The notes beneath the pieces were generated by a model. It ran no database searches. It was not told the DNA's origin and worked only from the letters and a program-made list of their open reading frames with translations. Below, piece after piece: positions 34,218 through 43,885 of a DNA stretch of 44,763 bases; the first letter of the stretch is position 1, and the number at the start of each line of letters is the position of its first letter. Origin of the DNA: Aphanizomenon flos-aquae FACHB-1287 (GTDB taxonomy: Bacteria > Cyanobacteriota > Cyanobacteriia > Cyanobacteriales > Nostocaceae). The translations under genes were made by a program, and so were the position numbers. The stretch covers positions 1-44,763 of the forward strand of contig NZ_JACJTO010000036.1 of the NCBI RefSeq assembly GCF_014698755.1. Reading direction: 5' to 3'.

Positions 34218-35213
34218 ATGGAAACGAAAGATGATAATGAAATCCGCACCTATTCTTGTCCAAAGTGTTATTTATGTGGCGATGAAGGTAAGCTGCTTTA
34301 TCAGAGTTTAAAGGACCGCCTGTTTGGTGCGCCAGGTGAATGGAATTTAAAGAAATGTACAAATCCTGAATGTGGTTTAGTATGGTTAGATCCAATGCCG
34401 CTTGAGGAAGATATTGGAAAAGCATATCAAAACTACTATACTCATAACATAGAATACACGAAACAAAGTGTGCTAGGGATTTTTCTCCGTAAATTTTATC
34501 ATGTAGTGAAGATAATACCTTCACACTTTCTAGGAATCAGGCAAGAAGAGATACGACTTAATAATATGTATCTGGATGATATCAGTCCTGGCAAGTTGCT
34601 AGAAGTTGGTTTTGGCAATGGCAAATTTCTAAATCAGATGAGACTGGCTGGCTGGGAAGTTGAAGGGGTTGACTTCGATTCTAAAGCAGTGGAAGGTGTT
34701 CGTACAAGATATGGTTTCAATGTTCACGTTGGTAGTTTAGAGCGCATTGCTTATCCAGCTAACACTTTTGATGCAATCACCATGAGTCATGTAATCGAGC
34801 ACGTATCCAAACCAGTGGTTTTATTACAAGAGTGTTACCGTATTCTTAAACCAGGTGGTTATTTAGTTTTAGTAACTCCTAATATTAATAGTTGGGGACA
34901 TACAATCTTTAGATATAATTGGCGTGGACTGGAACCACCAAGACACCTTCATTTATTTGCACAAAATACAATACGAAAATGTGCTACGGAAGCAGGATTC
35001 AATAATATTAATACTTGGACTACTGCCACTAACTCAATAGGTGTGTTAAACGGTAGTCTTAGTATCCAGAAATTTGGAAATCACGAAGTATCACGAGAAC
35101 CAAAATTGTTGATTTTCTTTATAGCATTAATACTTCACTATTATGAAGTGTTTTTAACTAGAAATCAGTTTGATGATGGTGAAAATCTTGTCCTATTGTG
35201 TAGAAAACACTAA
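34218..35213 (+). CDS. Class I SAM-dependent methyltransferase with N-terminal zinc ribbon
   Basis: 331 residues. The N-terminus has CPKCYLCG and CTNPECGLVWLDP, two Cys pairs forming a zinc ribbon found in sugar-modifying methyltransferases. The SAM domain follows: LLEVGFGNGKFLNQM (motif I), VEGVDFD, FDAITMSHVIEHV (motif II/III) and ILKPGGYLVLVTPN. A C-terminal hydrophobic stretch (LLIFFIALILHYY) may associate with the membrane. There are two ATG codons in a row one codon apart (34215, 34218); the second has better ribosome-site spacing. It probably methylates a sugar or lipid-linked glycan. Confidence 0.88.
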   Translation: METKDDNEIRTYSCPKCYLCGDEGKLLYQSLKDRLFGAPGEWNLKKCTNPECGLVWLDPMPLEEDIGKAYQNYYTHNIEYTKQSVLGIFLRKFYHVVKIIPSHFLGIRQEEIRLNNMYLDDISPGKLLEVGFGNGKFLNQMRLAGWEVEGVDFDSKAVEGVRTRYGFNVHVGSLERIAYPANTFDAITMSHVIEHVSKPVVLLQECYRILKPGGYLVLVTPNINSWGHTIFRYNWRGLEPPRHLHLFAQNTIRKCATEAGFNNINTWTTATNSIGVLNGSLSIQKFGNHEVSREPKLLIFFIALILHYYEVFLTRNQFDDGENLVLLCRKH

Positions 35214-35218
35214 AAAAA

Positions 35219-35449
35219 GTGACCGTTCAGGGGGTGATCAAAAAAATACCCTGTATAAGATTAAATGGAATCATCATGAAAACCAACCCAAATTTGATTT
35301 TTACAGGTTATTTTAAATAAGCAAAAGTTCTTTTTATACTGAGATTTAAACTTATTCTTTAGGCATTTATGGCATAAATCATCCCAAAACCTTGCACAAA
35401 AACAACTGTAAACATTTAGAGTAATATTCTACCCCCCGTGAACGCTTAC
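35219..35449. mobile_element. MITE-like element with GTGACCGTTCAGGGGG ends
   Basis: Left end GTGACCGTTCAGGGGG (35219-35234) and right end CCCCCGTGAACGCTTAC (35433-35449) are imperfect inverted repeats sharing GTTCA and the G/C run. The 231-bp interior has no gene. It fills nearly all of the gap between the methyltransferase and the glycosyltransferase, so it must contain or replace the glycosyltransferase promoter. Confidence 0.65.
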
Positions 35450-35469
35450 AAAAAAATCAGATATTAATT

Positions 35470-36471
35470 ATGATAAATACAAATAAAGTTTACATTATCC
35501 TCGTAAATTGGAATGGTTGGGCTGACACTATAGAATGCTTAGAGAGTGTTTTTAGGAATAATTATCCTAATTATTGCGTTATTGTATGCGACAACAATTC
35601 AAGTAACGGCTCTTTAGACTATATAAAAGCTTGGGCAGAAGGTAAAATAGATATTTTTTTGCCAAAAAGCCATACTTTCCACTCTTTAAGCTTCCCTCCA
35701 ATTTCTAAGCCAGTTTCTTATGTACAATATGATCTAGTCCAAGCAGAAGCAGGAGGAAATAAGGAAGATGCTGATGCTAACTTGATACTAATTCAGACTG
35801 GCGCAAACTTAGGCTTTGGTGGTGGAAATAATGTTGGCTTACGCTACGCTTTATTACAAAATGACTGTGAATATGTTTGGTTACTTAATAACGACACCGT
35901 TATTGATAATGCAGCAATCAAAAAAATGGTTGAAGCTTCTAATGATTGTCTCAGCATGACTGGATCTATACTTAAATTTTATTCCCAACCTGAAAAAGTT
36001 CAAGCCTATGGGGGTGGTTATTTCTCTTCATTCACTAGTAGAGTGGTCAGCGAAACCAAGATTTTTCCCAAAAAACTGGATTTTATAAATGGAGCCAGTT
36101 TAATGATGAGTAGAGAAGTTATACAGAAGATTGGACTGTTTGATAGCAATATCTTTATGTATTTTGAAGAAAATGAGTATTGCATACGTGCCCAAAAACA
36201 AGGGATTCAAATGAAATGTGCAGATACTGTTGTCTATCATAAAATAGGTGCTTCCAGTAATGATTCGCGTGTCTATACATCATGGTTAAATATTTATAAA
36301 AACAAAATCTTCGTAATGAAGAAGCACTTTGGCTATGATTTTTGGTTATTGTTTTTTATCATATCTCTATTTTTTAATCTTATAAATCCCAAGATTAGCC
36401 AACCCAAAAAACTTGCAGTTATAGAGATTATTTTCAAGCTTCCCAAACTCTTAACAGTTTTCTCTGACTAA
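35470..36471 (+). CDS. Glycosyltransferase family 2
   Basis: 333 residues. GT-A fold signatures: VYIILVNWNGWADTIECLES at the start, VCDNNSSNGS, GANLGFGGGNNVGLRYALL, and the DxD-equivalent LLNNDTVID. FINGASLMMSREVIQKIGLF and FMYFEENEYCIRAQKQG complete the rhamnosyltransferase-like pattern of the family. A C-terminal hydrophobic segment (FWLLFFIISLFFNLI) suggests membrane contact. A loop of about 45 residues between the first two motifs (35-80) is longer than usual. Donor and acceptor sugars cannot be read. Confidence 0.9.
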   Translation: MINTNKVYIILVNWNGWADTIECLESVFRNNYPNYCVIVCDNNSSNGSLDYIKAWAEGKIDIFLPKSHTFHSLSFPPISKPVSYVQYDLVQAEAGGNKEDADANLILIQTGANLGFGGGNNVGLRYALLQNDCEYVWLLNNDTVIDNAAIKKMVEASNDCLSMTGSILKFYSQPEKVQAYGGGYFSSFTSRVVSETKIFPKKLDFINGASLMMSREVIQKIGLFDSNIFMYFEENEYCIRAQKQGIQMKCADTVVYHKIGASSNDSRVYTSWLNIYKNKIFVMKKHFGYDFWLLFFIISLFFNLINPKISQPKKLAVIEIIFKLPKLLTVFSD

Positions 36472-36623
36472 TGAAGTAACGAAGGAGTGTGTATTGATAG
36501 CGATATGCAATTGAATGAGATAGAGTCATTAAAATTGCAAAACCTGCTTTGTTATTAGATGCTAATTAACTTGGCATTTTGTCTAATAATTTAGCATAAC
36601 AAATACTGAAAAGCCAAAATTAT

Positions 36624-37967
36624 ATGTTCGATATGATTTTTGATTGGATATGTCTATACATACAAATTGGTCTACTAGGGATTCTAATTGTTCGAGAGTT
36701 TCTTTATAGTCGCAACCGTAACTTGTATATAATATTAATTTCATTCACGATGTTGGTTTTAGTTCAAGGACAAGCATGGTGGATTTTAAATCAGTTCCAA
36801 CAAGGAGAGGCAAATATTGTACATCTGTATCAATCAATAAGTTTAGAAGGCACACGATTAGCAAATCTTTATGCTGGTTTATGTGTTATTAGTCTAGTCA
36901 TAACTTATGTATTTATGGCACGGCACAAATTCAAACTACCCTTGCCATCACAGTTATACGACCAAGTTTTAATTCCAACGCAACAGACAAACTCTCTTTT
37001 TTCATATGTCCTAATAGCAAGTTGGGTTATTATATTTGGTACGATGTTGATACTTCTTCTAGGTGGATTGCAAGCAGCTATAGATAGTCCAGGAACATCT
37101 GTTGGTGGTCAGACTATGCTGTTGATATTTGTAAGTTTAGGGAAGATGCCTTTGCTTCATAAAATTTCAGTTAAACAAAGGGTAAACATTTATGACATAC
37201 TAATTTTCGCTATAACTTTCTTCCTCACTTTGATCAATTCCCGCTTTATAGGCGTATTTATGCTTGTTCAAGTGCTGTTATTATTTAACTACTGCCATAA
37301 ACAAGTTTCGCGTCGTTGGATGCTTGGTGGTATTTTAATACTTATTTTTATCTTTATTGTATATGGATTGTATAGAGATAATGGTGCTACAAATATTGGT
37401 TTGGACTGGCATGAAAAGTTAGATGACTTGTTTAACCGCTTCAGTCAGGACGAAAACCCGGTTAATTGGTTTTATCGTACTAATGTTGAAGGATTTGTGG
37501 GTTTAGCAGGTATTCTAACTTATGAAGGCCAAGTTGGTGGAATTGACCATGATTTTGGGTTATCGAACCTCACCTTATTTACGCAACTTATACCAAACGT
37601 AATTCGTAATGACCAATATTTAGTTGCTGCTCTAGCAGACTTTTTAGATTCCTTGTATCCATATTCTCAAGGTTCAGTTGTTGCACCAGGACTTGAAATT
37701 GCCTATGCCCACTTTGGGTTGTTTGGCATTATACTTATGGGTTTTTTGCTCGGCTATTTAGCAGATTTTTTACATAGAAAAATGCTTGACCACAGACAGG
37801 ATCGATTTCTAGTAGCTTTGCTGTCAGTACAATCTATGAATATAGTCCGAAATATGCTTCGGATTGTTCTGTTTTTTGGATTGGCAGATTTAACAATGCT
37901 CTTAGCTTATAGACTGATATTAAATTTTGGAAAAAAGCAAGATAAGCGAGCAGATTCCAAGAGTTAA
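36624..37967 (+). CDS. Wzy-like oligosaccharide repeat-unit polymerase
   Basis: 447 residues with about eleven hydrophobic segments and a large polar loop (about 250-340, containing NVEGFVGLAGILTYEGQVGG and ADFLDSLYPYSQGSVVAPGL), then IAYAHFGLFGIILMGFLLGY. This is the Wzy/O-antigen polymerase topology; members share little sequence. With a Wzx flippase, a Wzc kinase and a priming transferase in the same locus, Wzy function is the best reading. It lies 152 bp after the glycosyltransferase and is followed by a MITE-like element. Confidence 0.8.
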   Translation: MFDMIFDWICLYIQIGLLGILIVREFLYSRNRNLYIILISFTMLVLVQGQAWWILNQFQQGEANIVHLYQSISLEGTRLANLYAGLCVISLVITYVFMARHKFKLPLPSQLYDQVLIPTQQTNSLFSYVLIASWVIIFGTMLILLLGGLQAAIDSPGTSVGGQTMLLIFVSLGKMPLLHKISVKQRVNIYDILIFAITFFLTLINSRFIGVFMLVQVLLLFNYCHKQVSRRWMLGGILILIFIFIVYGLYRDNGATNIGLDWHEKLDDLFNRFSQDENPVNWFYRTNVEGFVGLAGILTYEGQVGGIDHDFGLSNLTLFTQLIPNVIRNDQYLVAALADFLDSLYPYSQGSVVAPGLEIAYAHFGLFGIILMGFLLGYLADFLHRKMLDHRQDRFLVALLSVQSMNIVRNMLRIVLFFGLADLTMLLAYRLILNFGKKQDKRADSKS

Positions 37968-37973
37968 GTACCT

Positions 37974-38060
37974 GGACAGAATTAATTACATATTATTTAT
38001 TTACCAATCCTTTGTCCATTAAGGATTTCATTCCAAATGTTTGTGTAATTAATTTTGTCC
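37974..38060. mobile_element. MITE-like element with GGACAGAATTAATTACA ends
   Basis: GGACAGAATTAATTACA (37974-37990) and TGTAATTAATTTTGTCC (38044-38060) are 17-bp inverted repeats with one mismatch around a 53-bp core. No coding capacity. It begins 7 bp after the polymerase stop. Confidence 0.75.
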
Positions 38061-38124
38061 CATTACTTATTAGGTTGTTTATTTGATGACAACGAAATTG
38101 TTCTTTTATATAAGGAATTGTAAA

Positions 38125-38901
38125 ATGATTAAAAGCTTTGAATCAGACTGTCAATATATCATTAATGCAGCACATAATTTTGCAGTCAAAAATCCAGATT
38201 TTACATCTGATGTAGGACATATTGATAATTTTCCAGGTGCCGCAGTTTACGTTCGAGATGCTGCTAAAATTTCTTCTTATTTGCTACCTGGAAGCAGGAT
38301 TCTTGATTGGGGTTGTGGTTACGGACAGCTATCTTATCTGCTAGCAAAAAATGGCTATCAAGTTGATGCTTGTGATTGATCAAAAGATCTTAAAATACCA
38401 GAATTTCTGGATTCAGGGATAAACTATTTTCCCTTGACTTCGCCTGTTCAGATTCATGTTCCTGATGCCTCATTTGATGTTGTGATTTCCAGTGGAACTC
38501 TAGAACATGCTCACAACATTATCGATTCATTAAAAGAAATTCGTAGAATCCTCAAACCAGGCGGTTGGTTTTTCATATTTCGGTTTCCTGCAGAGTATTC
38601 TATTTCTGAATACATCGCCCGTAAATCCGGGCGCTGGTCTCATGCAGTACGTATGTCAAAATCAGAATTGCAATTTATGTTAAGGATGTTCAGCTTCAGG
38701 GTTGATCAGATTGGGTATGATAGCTTTCTGCCCATCTTTCTAGGAAGACAATTAAAATTCTTGCGCCCGATACGTGAACAGCTAGATACCCCAATAACAT
38801 ATCTTGATAAAGTTTTGACATCGCTCCCAATTATATCAGCTTTCTCGACATCAATATATTGCTTTGCTCAGATTAATACCGAATACACTGAAAATTTTTA
38901 A
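38125..38901 (+). pseudogene. SAM-dependent methyltransferase interrupted by an in-frame TGA
   Basis: The frame from ATG 38125 (AAGGA ribosome site) runs to 38901 with one in-frame TGA at 38377-38379. Before it: SRILDWGCGYGQLSYLLAKN (motif I) and VDACD. After it, in the same frame: SKDLKIPEFLDSG, then SFDVVISSGTLEHAHN, LKEIRRILKPGGWFFIF. The stop sits at the end of the second beta strand, where an aromatic or acidic residue is common, so TGG or a similar codon mutated to TGA is likely. The two halves cannot make one protein unless the stop is read through. The frame is otherwise clean, so the loss is recent or a sequencing error. Confidence 0.85.
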
Positions 38902-38957
38902 TCGTGATATTTCATTTAGTCAAGGTTCTCTTTGGTTTCTGCTAAAGAGGTTTATCG

Positions 38958-39032
38958 ATAAATTATGGTGGGTTATAGGCTATAAGCCTTAATTATGCTG
39001 GATTATTACTTTGCATCAGCACCATAATTTAT
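38958..39032. mobile_element. MITE-like palindromic element
   Basis: Perfect 13-bp inverted ends ATAAATTATGGTG (38958-38970) and CACCATAATTTAT (39020-39032) with a small internal hairpin GGCTATAAGCC. A wider inverted pair TATTTCAT/ATGAAATA (38908-38915, 39039-39046) encloses it. Confidence 0.7.
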
Positions 39033-39102
39033 TTCAACATGAAATAGTCATTAACCCTACCTGCTATTTACGATTACGTCAAGACTGAAGGAGTACCTTT
39101 AA

Positions 39103-40260
39103 TTGATTATTGGAATTGATACCCGCTTTGCACTCAAAAAGCGTAGGGGAATAGGCAACTATACCCTCAATTTATTGCAATCTTTAGCAAAAATAGATCA
39201 GGAAAATCAGTATTTTCTTTATACAGATCAACCTGATTCTGAAAATATTTTACCAAAAGCTGCAAATTTTGAAGTTAGAATCCTAGTCCCAGCCAATTAT
39301 TTACTATGGGAACAGCTAGTTCTGCCAAGACAAGCAATTAAAGATGGTATAGACGTACTTCATTGCACTGCTAACACATCTCCAGTTTTTCTAAAAAAAA
39401 GTACAAAACTGATAGTCACTATTCATGATGTGATGTATCTGAAAGATTCCGTACTATTGCCAAAGTCAAATGTTGCTTATCAAAGACTAGGTAGGATATA
39501 CAGAAGTGCTATTGTCAGCAAAACTATTAGAAATGCTACTAAAGTGATTACAGTTTCTAACTTTTCTAAAAGTGATATTTTGCATCACTTCCCCAGTCTT
39601 CAAACAAGCTCAATTATAACTACCTATGAAGCACCGGATGCTTCATTTAGCATACTTGACAGGGGAAACGCATCTAAAATTATCAAGAATAGTTTTAATC
39701 TATCTGGAAAGTATTTATTAACTTTAGGTGGTACAGATCCACGAAAAAACACAAAATTAGTTATTAGAGCTTTTTCAAAGCTAAAGCAAACGAAAAACAT
39801 TAATGAAAAGTTAGTTATCGTAGGAATTCCAAACTGGAAGCAGTCTGAATTTTATGATCTTGTTTGTTTGCTTCAATGCGAAAATGATGTTATTTTTACG
39901 GACTATGTTACTCAAGAGGAATTAGTATATCTCTATAATTGTGCCACATTATTTATCTATCCTTCTTTATATGAAGGCTTTGGTATCCCACCCTTAGAAT
40001 CAATGGTTTGTGGTACTCCAGTTATTACCTCCAATACAACATCTATTCCTGAAATTGTTGGAGATGCGGCTTTGCAAGTAGACCCCACCAATCAAGAAGA
40101 ACTTGAATCAGCAGTATATAAATTATTAGTTGACCATTCTTTAAGAGATAACTTAATTCAACGTGGATTAGCAAGAGCAAAGCAATTTTCTTGGCGAAGA
40201 ATGGCTGAAGAAACTCTAGATATCTATAAATCTATTATTGCCGATGATAATAACTTATGA
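39103..40260 (+). CDS. Glycosyltransferase family 4
   Basis: 385 residues. The start is TTG at 39103: an AAGGAG ribosome-binding site lies at 39088-39093 with 9-bp spacing and there is no ATG at a fitting place. GT-B fold: [20 protein letters not shown] at the N-terminus, then [16 protein letters not shown] and [20 protein letters not shown] with the EGFGxxxLE nucleotide-sugar motif, and [18 protein letters not shown]. It adds a sugar from a nucleotide or lipid donor to the repeat unit. The stop overlaps the next gene's ATG (ATGA). Confidence 0.92.
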   Translation: MIIGIDTRFALKKRRGIGNYTLNLLQSLAKIDQENQYFLYTDQPDSENILPKAANFEVRILVPANYLLWEQLVLPRQAIKDGIDVLHCTANTSPVFLKKSTKLIVTIHDVMYLKDSVLLPKSNVAYQRLGRIYRSAIVSKTIRNATKVITVSNFSKSDILHHFPSLQTSSIITTYEAPDASFSILDRGNASKIIKNSFNLSGKYLLTLGGTDPRKNTKLVIRAFSKLKQTKNINEKLVIVGIPNWKQSEFYDLVCLLQCENDVIFTDYVTQEELVYLYNCATLFIYPSLYEGFGIPPLESMVCGTPVITSNTTSIPEIVGDAALQVDPTNQEELESAVYKLLVDHSLRDNLIQRGLARAKQFSWRRMAEETLDIYKSIIADDNNL

Positions 40261-41438
40261 AAATACTTTTTGTTACTCCGAGATTTCCTTATCCTCTGTT
40301 ACGAGGAGATCAGTTTATACCTTATCATCGCCTTCGCATATTAAGTCAGCGACATGAACTTACATTGTTAACCCTTTATCATAGTGCCTGGGAACTAGAA
40401 AATATTGATCGGATACGTCCGTACTGTAAAGCAATATATCCTGTTCATCTCCCTAAATGGCAATCACTTATCAATGTAGGAAAAGGTTTATTTACTTCAC
40501 AATTACCTCTTCAAGCTTGTTACTACTTTTCTAGTAAATTTCAGCAACAGCTAGATTCGATTTTGGCAGCCAATAAGTTTGATGTAGTTCATACTTTTAT
40601 GATGAGGATAGCCCCTTATTTTCATCATATACATACCCCTAAAATTATAGAACTGATTGACTCGATGCAATTAAATTTAGAGCGTCGTGTAGCTTTAGAA
40701 TCTTTTCCTAAGCGCTTGATTTTTCAGAAGGAACTTCGACGAGTCACCCGTTATGAACGTGATTTACCTAACTTATTTAATAATTTGGTAGTTGTATCTG
40801 AAAAGGATGCACAACTAATTCCTAGTGAACGAGTAAAGGTTATCCCCTTCGGAATAGATACTGAATTTTTTAGTTTACAAAAACAACCACCAATAGAACC
40901 AACCCTAATTTTTTCTGGAAATATGAGTTATGCACCTAATATTCATGCTGTTAAGTGGTTTGTTGAACTTTGTCTACCCATAATTCAACAAACAATTCCT
41001 GATATTACACTTTTGATTGCTGGAGCAAACCCTACAACAGAAGTTCGCAGTTTAGAGCAAAAGAGAGGAGTTATAGTCACTGGCTTTGTAAAGTCTATGC
41101 CAGAAACTCTAAAAAAAGCTAAGATTGCGATCGCTCCCATGCAATCAGGATCAGGGATGCAAAGCAAAATCTTGGAAGCAATGGCTTCTGGACTACCTGT
41201 AGTTACTACAAGTTTGGGACTTGGTTCTCTGAGTGCAAACCCTGACAAGGAAATTTTGATAGCAGATAGTCCAGAAGATTTTGCGAAAGCTACGATTACT
41301 CTACTACAAAACTCTGATCTAGCTAGAGAGATTAGAAATCTTGCAAGACAATTTGTTGTTAATAAATATAGCTGGGAATTTTCAGCTAACCAAGTTGAAA
41401 ACCTTTACAATCATATAATGCTTGATATAAGCAGATGA
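40257..41438 (+). CDS. Glycosyltransferase family 4
   Basis: 393 residues. The N-terminus [20 protein letters not shown] is the typical first strand and loop of GT4 enzymes that work on exopolysaccharides. Later come VIPFGIDTEFF, LIFSGNMSYAPNIHAVKWFV and IAPMQSGSGMQSKILEAMAS with the donor-binding Glu, then PVVTTSLGLGSL. It is coupled to the preceding gene through a 4-bp ATGA overlap. Linkage and substrate are not readable. Confidence 0.92.
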   Translation: MKILFVTPRFPYPLLRGDQFIPYHRLRILSQRHELTLLTLYHSAWELENIDRIRPYCKAIYPVHLPKWQSLINVGKGLFTSQLPLQACYYFSSKFQQQLDSILAANKFDVVHTFMMRIAPYFHHIHTPKIIELIDSMQLNLERRVALESFPKRLIFQKELRRVTRYERDLPNLFNNLVVVSEKDAQLIPSERVKVIPFGIDTEFFSLQKQPPIEPTLIFSGNMSYAPNIHAVKWFVELCLPIIQQTIPDITLLIAGANPTTEVRSLEQKRGVIVTGFVKSMPETLKKAKIAIAPMQSGSGMQSKILEAMASGLPVVTTSLGLGSLSANPDKEILIADSPEDFAKATITLLQNSDLAREIRNLARQFVVNKYSWEFSANQVENLYNHIMLDISR

Positions 41439-41491
41439 ACTGAGGTTTTCAAGCAAAAAAATCTAGATAATACATAGGAGGAATTTAAATT

Positions 41492-42268
41492 ATGTTTGGA
41501 AGATCATTGAGTAGAGTTTTTAGAGCATTATTTGACTACAGAAATTATCTATCAGTTATAAAAGCACCTTTTGTATACGTAAATCCTATCCAGGACTTTC
41601 TGCAAGGCTATATTCTCTAAAAAGGTAATTATCCACATATAGTGCGTCTCCAAACTCCAATTGGAGTTAATTCAATAGAGATATTGAACTCCTTAGACAC
41701 ATTCACCATTAATGAAATATTTTGTTGGGAAATTTATTATACAGACAACCAACCTAAAGTAATTGTTGATCTCGGCTCAAATATTGGTGTCTCCCAACTA
41801 TATTTTTTATCTAGGAATAATAGCAATATTGTGTATGGTTTTGAACCAGTATCTAAACTCTATGATCAACTTCAAAACAACATAAGTAAATTTAAGGATA
41901 GAGCTTTCAATCAGAAGCTTGCTATAAGTAACATAAATGGTACAACTCAGATGGGGGTAGAAAGTTCGGGTAGATACGGGGGAATCGGAGTCAAAAGTGA
42001 ATCTCAGATAACAGTTCAGACTATTGATATTAATTTCGCACTATCACAAGTTCTGGATTCTCATAAATTTATTGATATTCTCAAAATGGATATTGAAGGT
42101 TTGGAAGAGATAGCAATAAACTCAATAGATCTAGACATTCTCTCAAGGATAAAACTAATCTACGTTGAGGCTGGCGATGATAACAAGTTTTTTCCACAAA
42201 ACCTAAAAAAAAGCTTCAAACATTTTTCTCATCGAGGAATCTGTAAATACGTCAATACTTTATTATAA
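41492..42268 (+). pseudogene. FkbM-family methyltransferase interrupted by an in-frame TAA
   Basis: A frame from ATG 41492, with a strong AGGAGG ribosome-binding site, runs to 42268 with one TAA at 41618-41620. Before it: YRNYLSVIKAPFVYVNPIQD and FLQGYIL. After it: KGNYPHIVRLQTPIGVNSIE, then VIVDLGSNIGVSQLYFL, YGFEPVSKLYDQLQ, KMDIEGLEEIAI. The split is in the pre-SAM lead-in (FLxGYILxKGxYP), so a single Gln-to-stop change (CAA to TAA) explains it. A GTG at 41642 could start a truncated protein that keeps the SAM domain. It most likely O-methylates a sugar; whether it still works is uncertain. Confidence 0.85.
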
Positions 42269-42271
42269 AAA

Positions 42272-43237
42272 ATGACTAAAAAAGCGCTAATCACCGGATT
42301 AACGGGTCAAGATGGCTCATATCTTGCCGAACTCCTCCTATCCAAAGGATACCAAGTATTTGGCTTAGTCCGTCGTTCCAGTTCTGGAAACCTTGAACGG
42401 ATTAATCACCTCAGTGGTACTGTTGAAATTCTTTCTGGTGATCTCCTAGATCAATCCTCACTCATGGATGTGATTACAGAATCCCAACCCGACGAAATTT
42501 ATAACCTGGCTTCTCAAAGCTATATTCCTACATCCTGGACACAACCATCTCTCACTGCGGAATACACTGCTTTGGGTGTTTCTCGTCTCTTAGAATCCAT
42601 TCGTCGTTGTAAATCTGATGCGAGATTTTACCAAGCCTCCAGCAGTGAAGTTTTTGGTCAGCCTGACGTATCTCCCCAAAACGAGCTTACTGCCTTCCGC
42701 CCCCGCAATCCCTACGGTGTCGCCAAGGCATATGCCCATTGGATGACTATCAATTATCGCCAACAATATAACCTTTACACTTGCTGCGGTATTACATATA
42801 CTCACGAATCACCCCGACGTGGTGCAGAATTTGTATTTCGTAAAATCACCCGAACTGCGGCCATGATTAAGCTGGGATTAGCTAATCAATTAAAATTGGG
42901 AAATTTAGATGCCCATCGTGATTGGTGCTACGCCAAAGATGCTGTACACGCTATGTGGTTGATGTTACAGCAACAGCAGCCTGATGATTATATTATTGCT
43001 AGTGGTGAAACCCACTCAGTTAAGGAATTGGTAGAGTGTGCTTTTAACTTTGTTCGGTTAAACTGGCAAGATTATGTAGTAGTTGATCCGTCCTTTTACC
43101 GACCAGATGAATCAGTGCAATTAGTGGGTAATATTGATAAAATTCACAACCAATTAGGTTGGAAACCTGAATATTCCTTTGAACAATTGGTAGAACTAAT
43201 GGTAGATCATGACCTGAAGGAATTAGTAAACAGTTAA
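42272..43237 (+). CDS. gmd: GDP-mannose 4,6-dehydratase
   Basis: 321 residues. NADP-binding GLTGQDGSYLAE (9-20), RRSSSGNLERI (34-44), the SSSEVFG strand with the catalytic Ser/Glu, and the Tyr148-xxx-Lys152 pair in NPYGVAKAYAHW. ESPRRGAEFVFRKITR and NLDAHRDWCYAKDAVHAMW are strongly conserved in Gmd. It makes GDP-4-keto-6-deoxymannose, the precursor of fucose, rhamnose or perosamine residues. No GDP-fucose synthase lies in the window, so the next step must be elsewhere. It closes the polysaccharide locus. Confidence 0.94.
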   Translation: MTKKALITGLTGQDGSYLAELLLSKGYQVFGLVRRSSSGNLERINHLSGTVEILSGDLLDQSSLMDVITESQPDEIYNLASQSYIPTSWTQPSLTAEYTALGVSRLLESIRRCKSDARFYQASSSEVFGQPDVSPQNELTAFRPRNPYGVAKAYAHWMTINYRQQYNLYTCCGITYTHESPRRGAEFVFRKITRTAAMIKLGLANQLKLGNLDAHRDWCYAKDAVHAMWLMLQQQQPDDYIIASGETHSVKELVECAFNFVRLNWQDYVVVDPSFYRPDESVQLVGNIDKIHNQLGWKPEYSFEQLVELMVDHDLKELVNS

Positions 43238-43530
43238 CTTCTTGTAAATATTGATGGTATGATGGTATGTGAAAAAAATAGAAGTACATTTTAAGTAAAA
43301 ATTCTGACCTATATCCCAATGAAGGTACAGCAATAGGTGTAACTACAATCCCTTCACTACCAAGGACAATAGCAACTAACTGCTTGCAGCAGCGCTTCGC
43401 TATCGCTTTTGACCTTTGGATTTAATGTAGGGGTCGTAAGGGTAGCGCCCCCGTGCCTACCCCGATTTATGGGCAACCACAGGGGGTTTGCCCCCTACAA
43501 AATTAATTGATTTAGGGATTTTTAAAATAT
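43238..43530. other. Intergenic stretch after gmd
   Basis: About 290 bp. It contains the inverted-repeat unit at 43426-43499 and a GCTTCGCTATCGC word of the dispersed cyanobacterial repeat kind. A plus-strand frame at about 43319-43390 (EGTAIGVTTIPSLPRTIAT) looks vaguely protein-like but has no start and I cannot place it. Confidence 0.4.
43426..43499. repeat. Inverted repeat with TGTAGGGG/CCCCTACA ends
   Basis: Perfect 8-bp ends TGTAGGGG and CCCCTACA enclose a 58-bp G/C-rich core (GGGTAGCGCCCCCGTGCCTACCC). This is a common dispersed cyanobacterial repeat unit, possibly a small MITE or a transcription terminator. Confidence 0.6.
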
Positions 43531-43885
43531 TCAATGCAGTAAATTCGCCATAGATGTAAATTTAGTTACTGTATCTGTAAATATGCCATCAAACCGCAAT
43601 TGGTGATTAGGAACACCAAACCGTTGAAAAATGCGGCGATTATAATTAATTCAGGTGAGAGTCACAATCAGAAACCCAAATATCTAAGTCTTTGTGCGAT
43701 CGCCAAAACTGGGCGGCGAATTCCATTCTTTTATAATCACCCCTCAACACAAAAATTACCTGGGGTAAGGAAGTTTTGTGAAAAGCAATCGCTATCCTCA
43801 CAGGAATTATAGTAGATAAACCAAGGGCGATCGCTAAAACCAGCCATACTAATCTATACTTGCCTTTTTTAAAAATACTACTCAT
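43531..43885 (-). pseudogene. YdcF-family (DUF218) relic with frameshift
   Basis: From ATG 43885 the minus strand encodes a membrane helix (YRLVWLVLAIALGLSTIIPV) and the DUF218 core PQVIFVLRGDYKRMEFAAQF, then DIWVSDCDSHL. After a frameshift near 43650 the family pattern continues as NYNRRIFQRFGVPNHQLRFD and TVTKFTSM, ending at a TGA (43531-43533). The downstream half of the domain is missing. DUF218 proteins act on envelope polysaccharides in some bacteria. The frameshift and truncation make this copy non-functional. Confidence 0.75.

Noticed and set aside
38377-38379. TGA as selenocysteine or reassigned to Trp
   Set aside because: All other genes use TGG for Trp and end at TGA normally, and no SECIS-like hairpin was evident after the codon; a nonsense mutation is simpler.
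25131-43237. Identification as the heterocyst envelope polysaccharide (hep) locus
   Set aside because: The gene types are generic to capsule, O-antigen and exopolysaccharide loci; no hepA-type ABC transporter is present to support hep.
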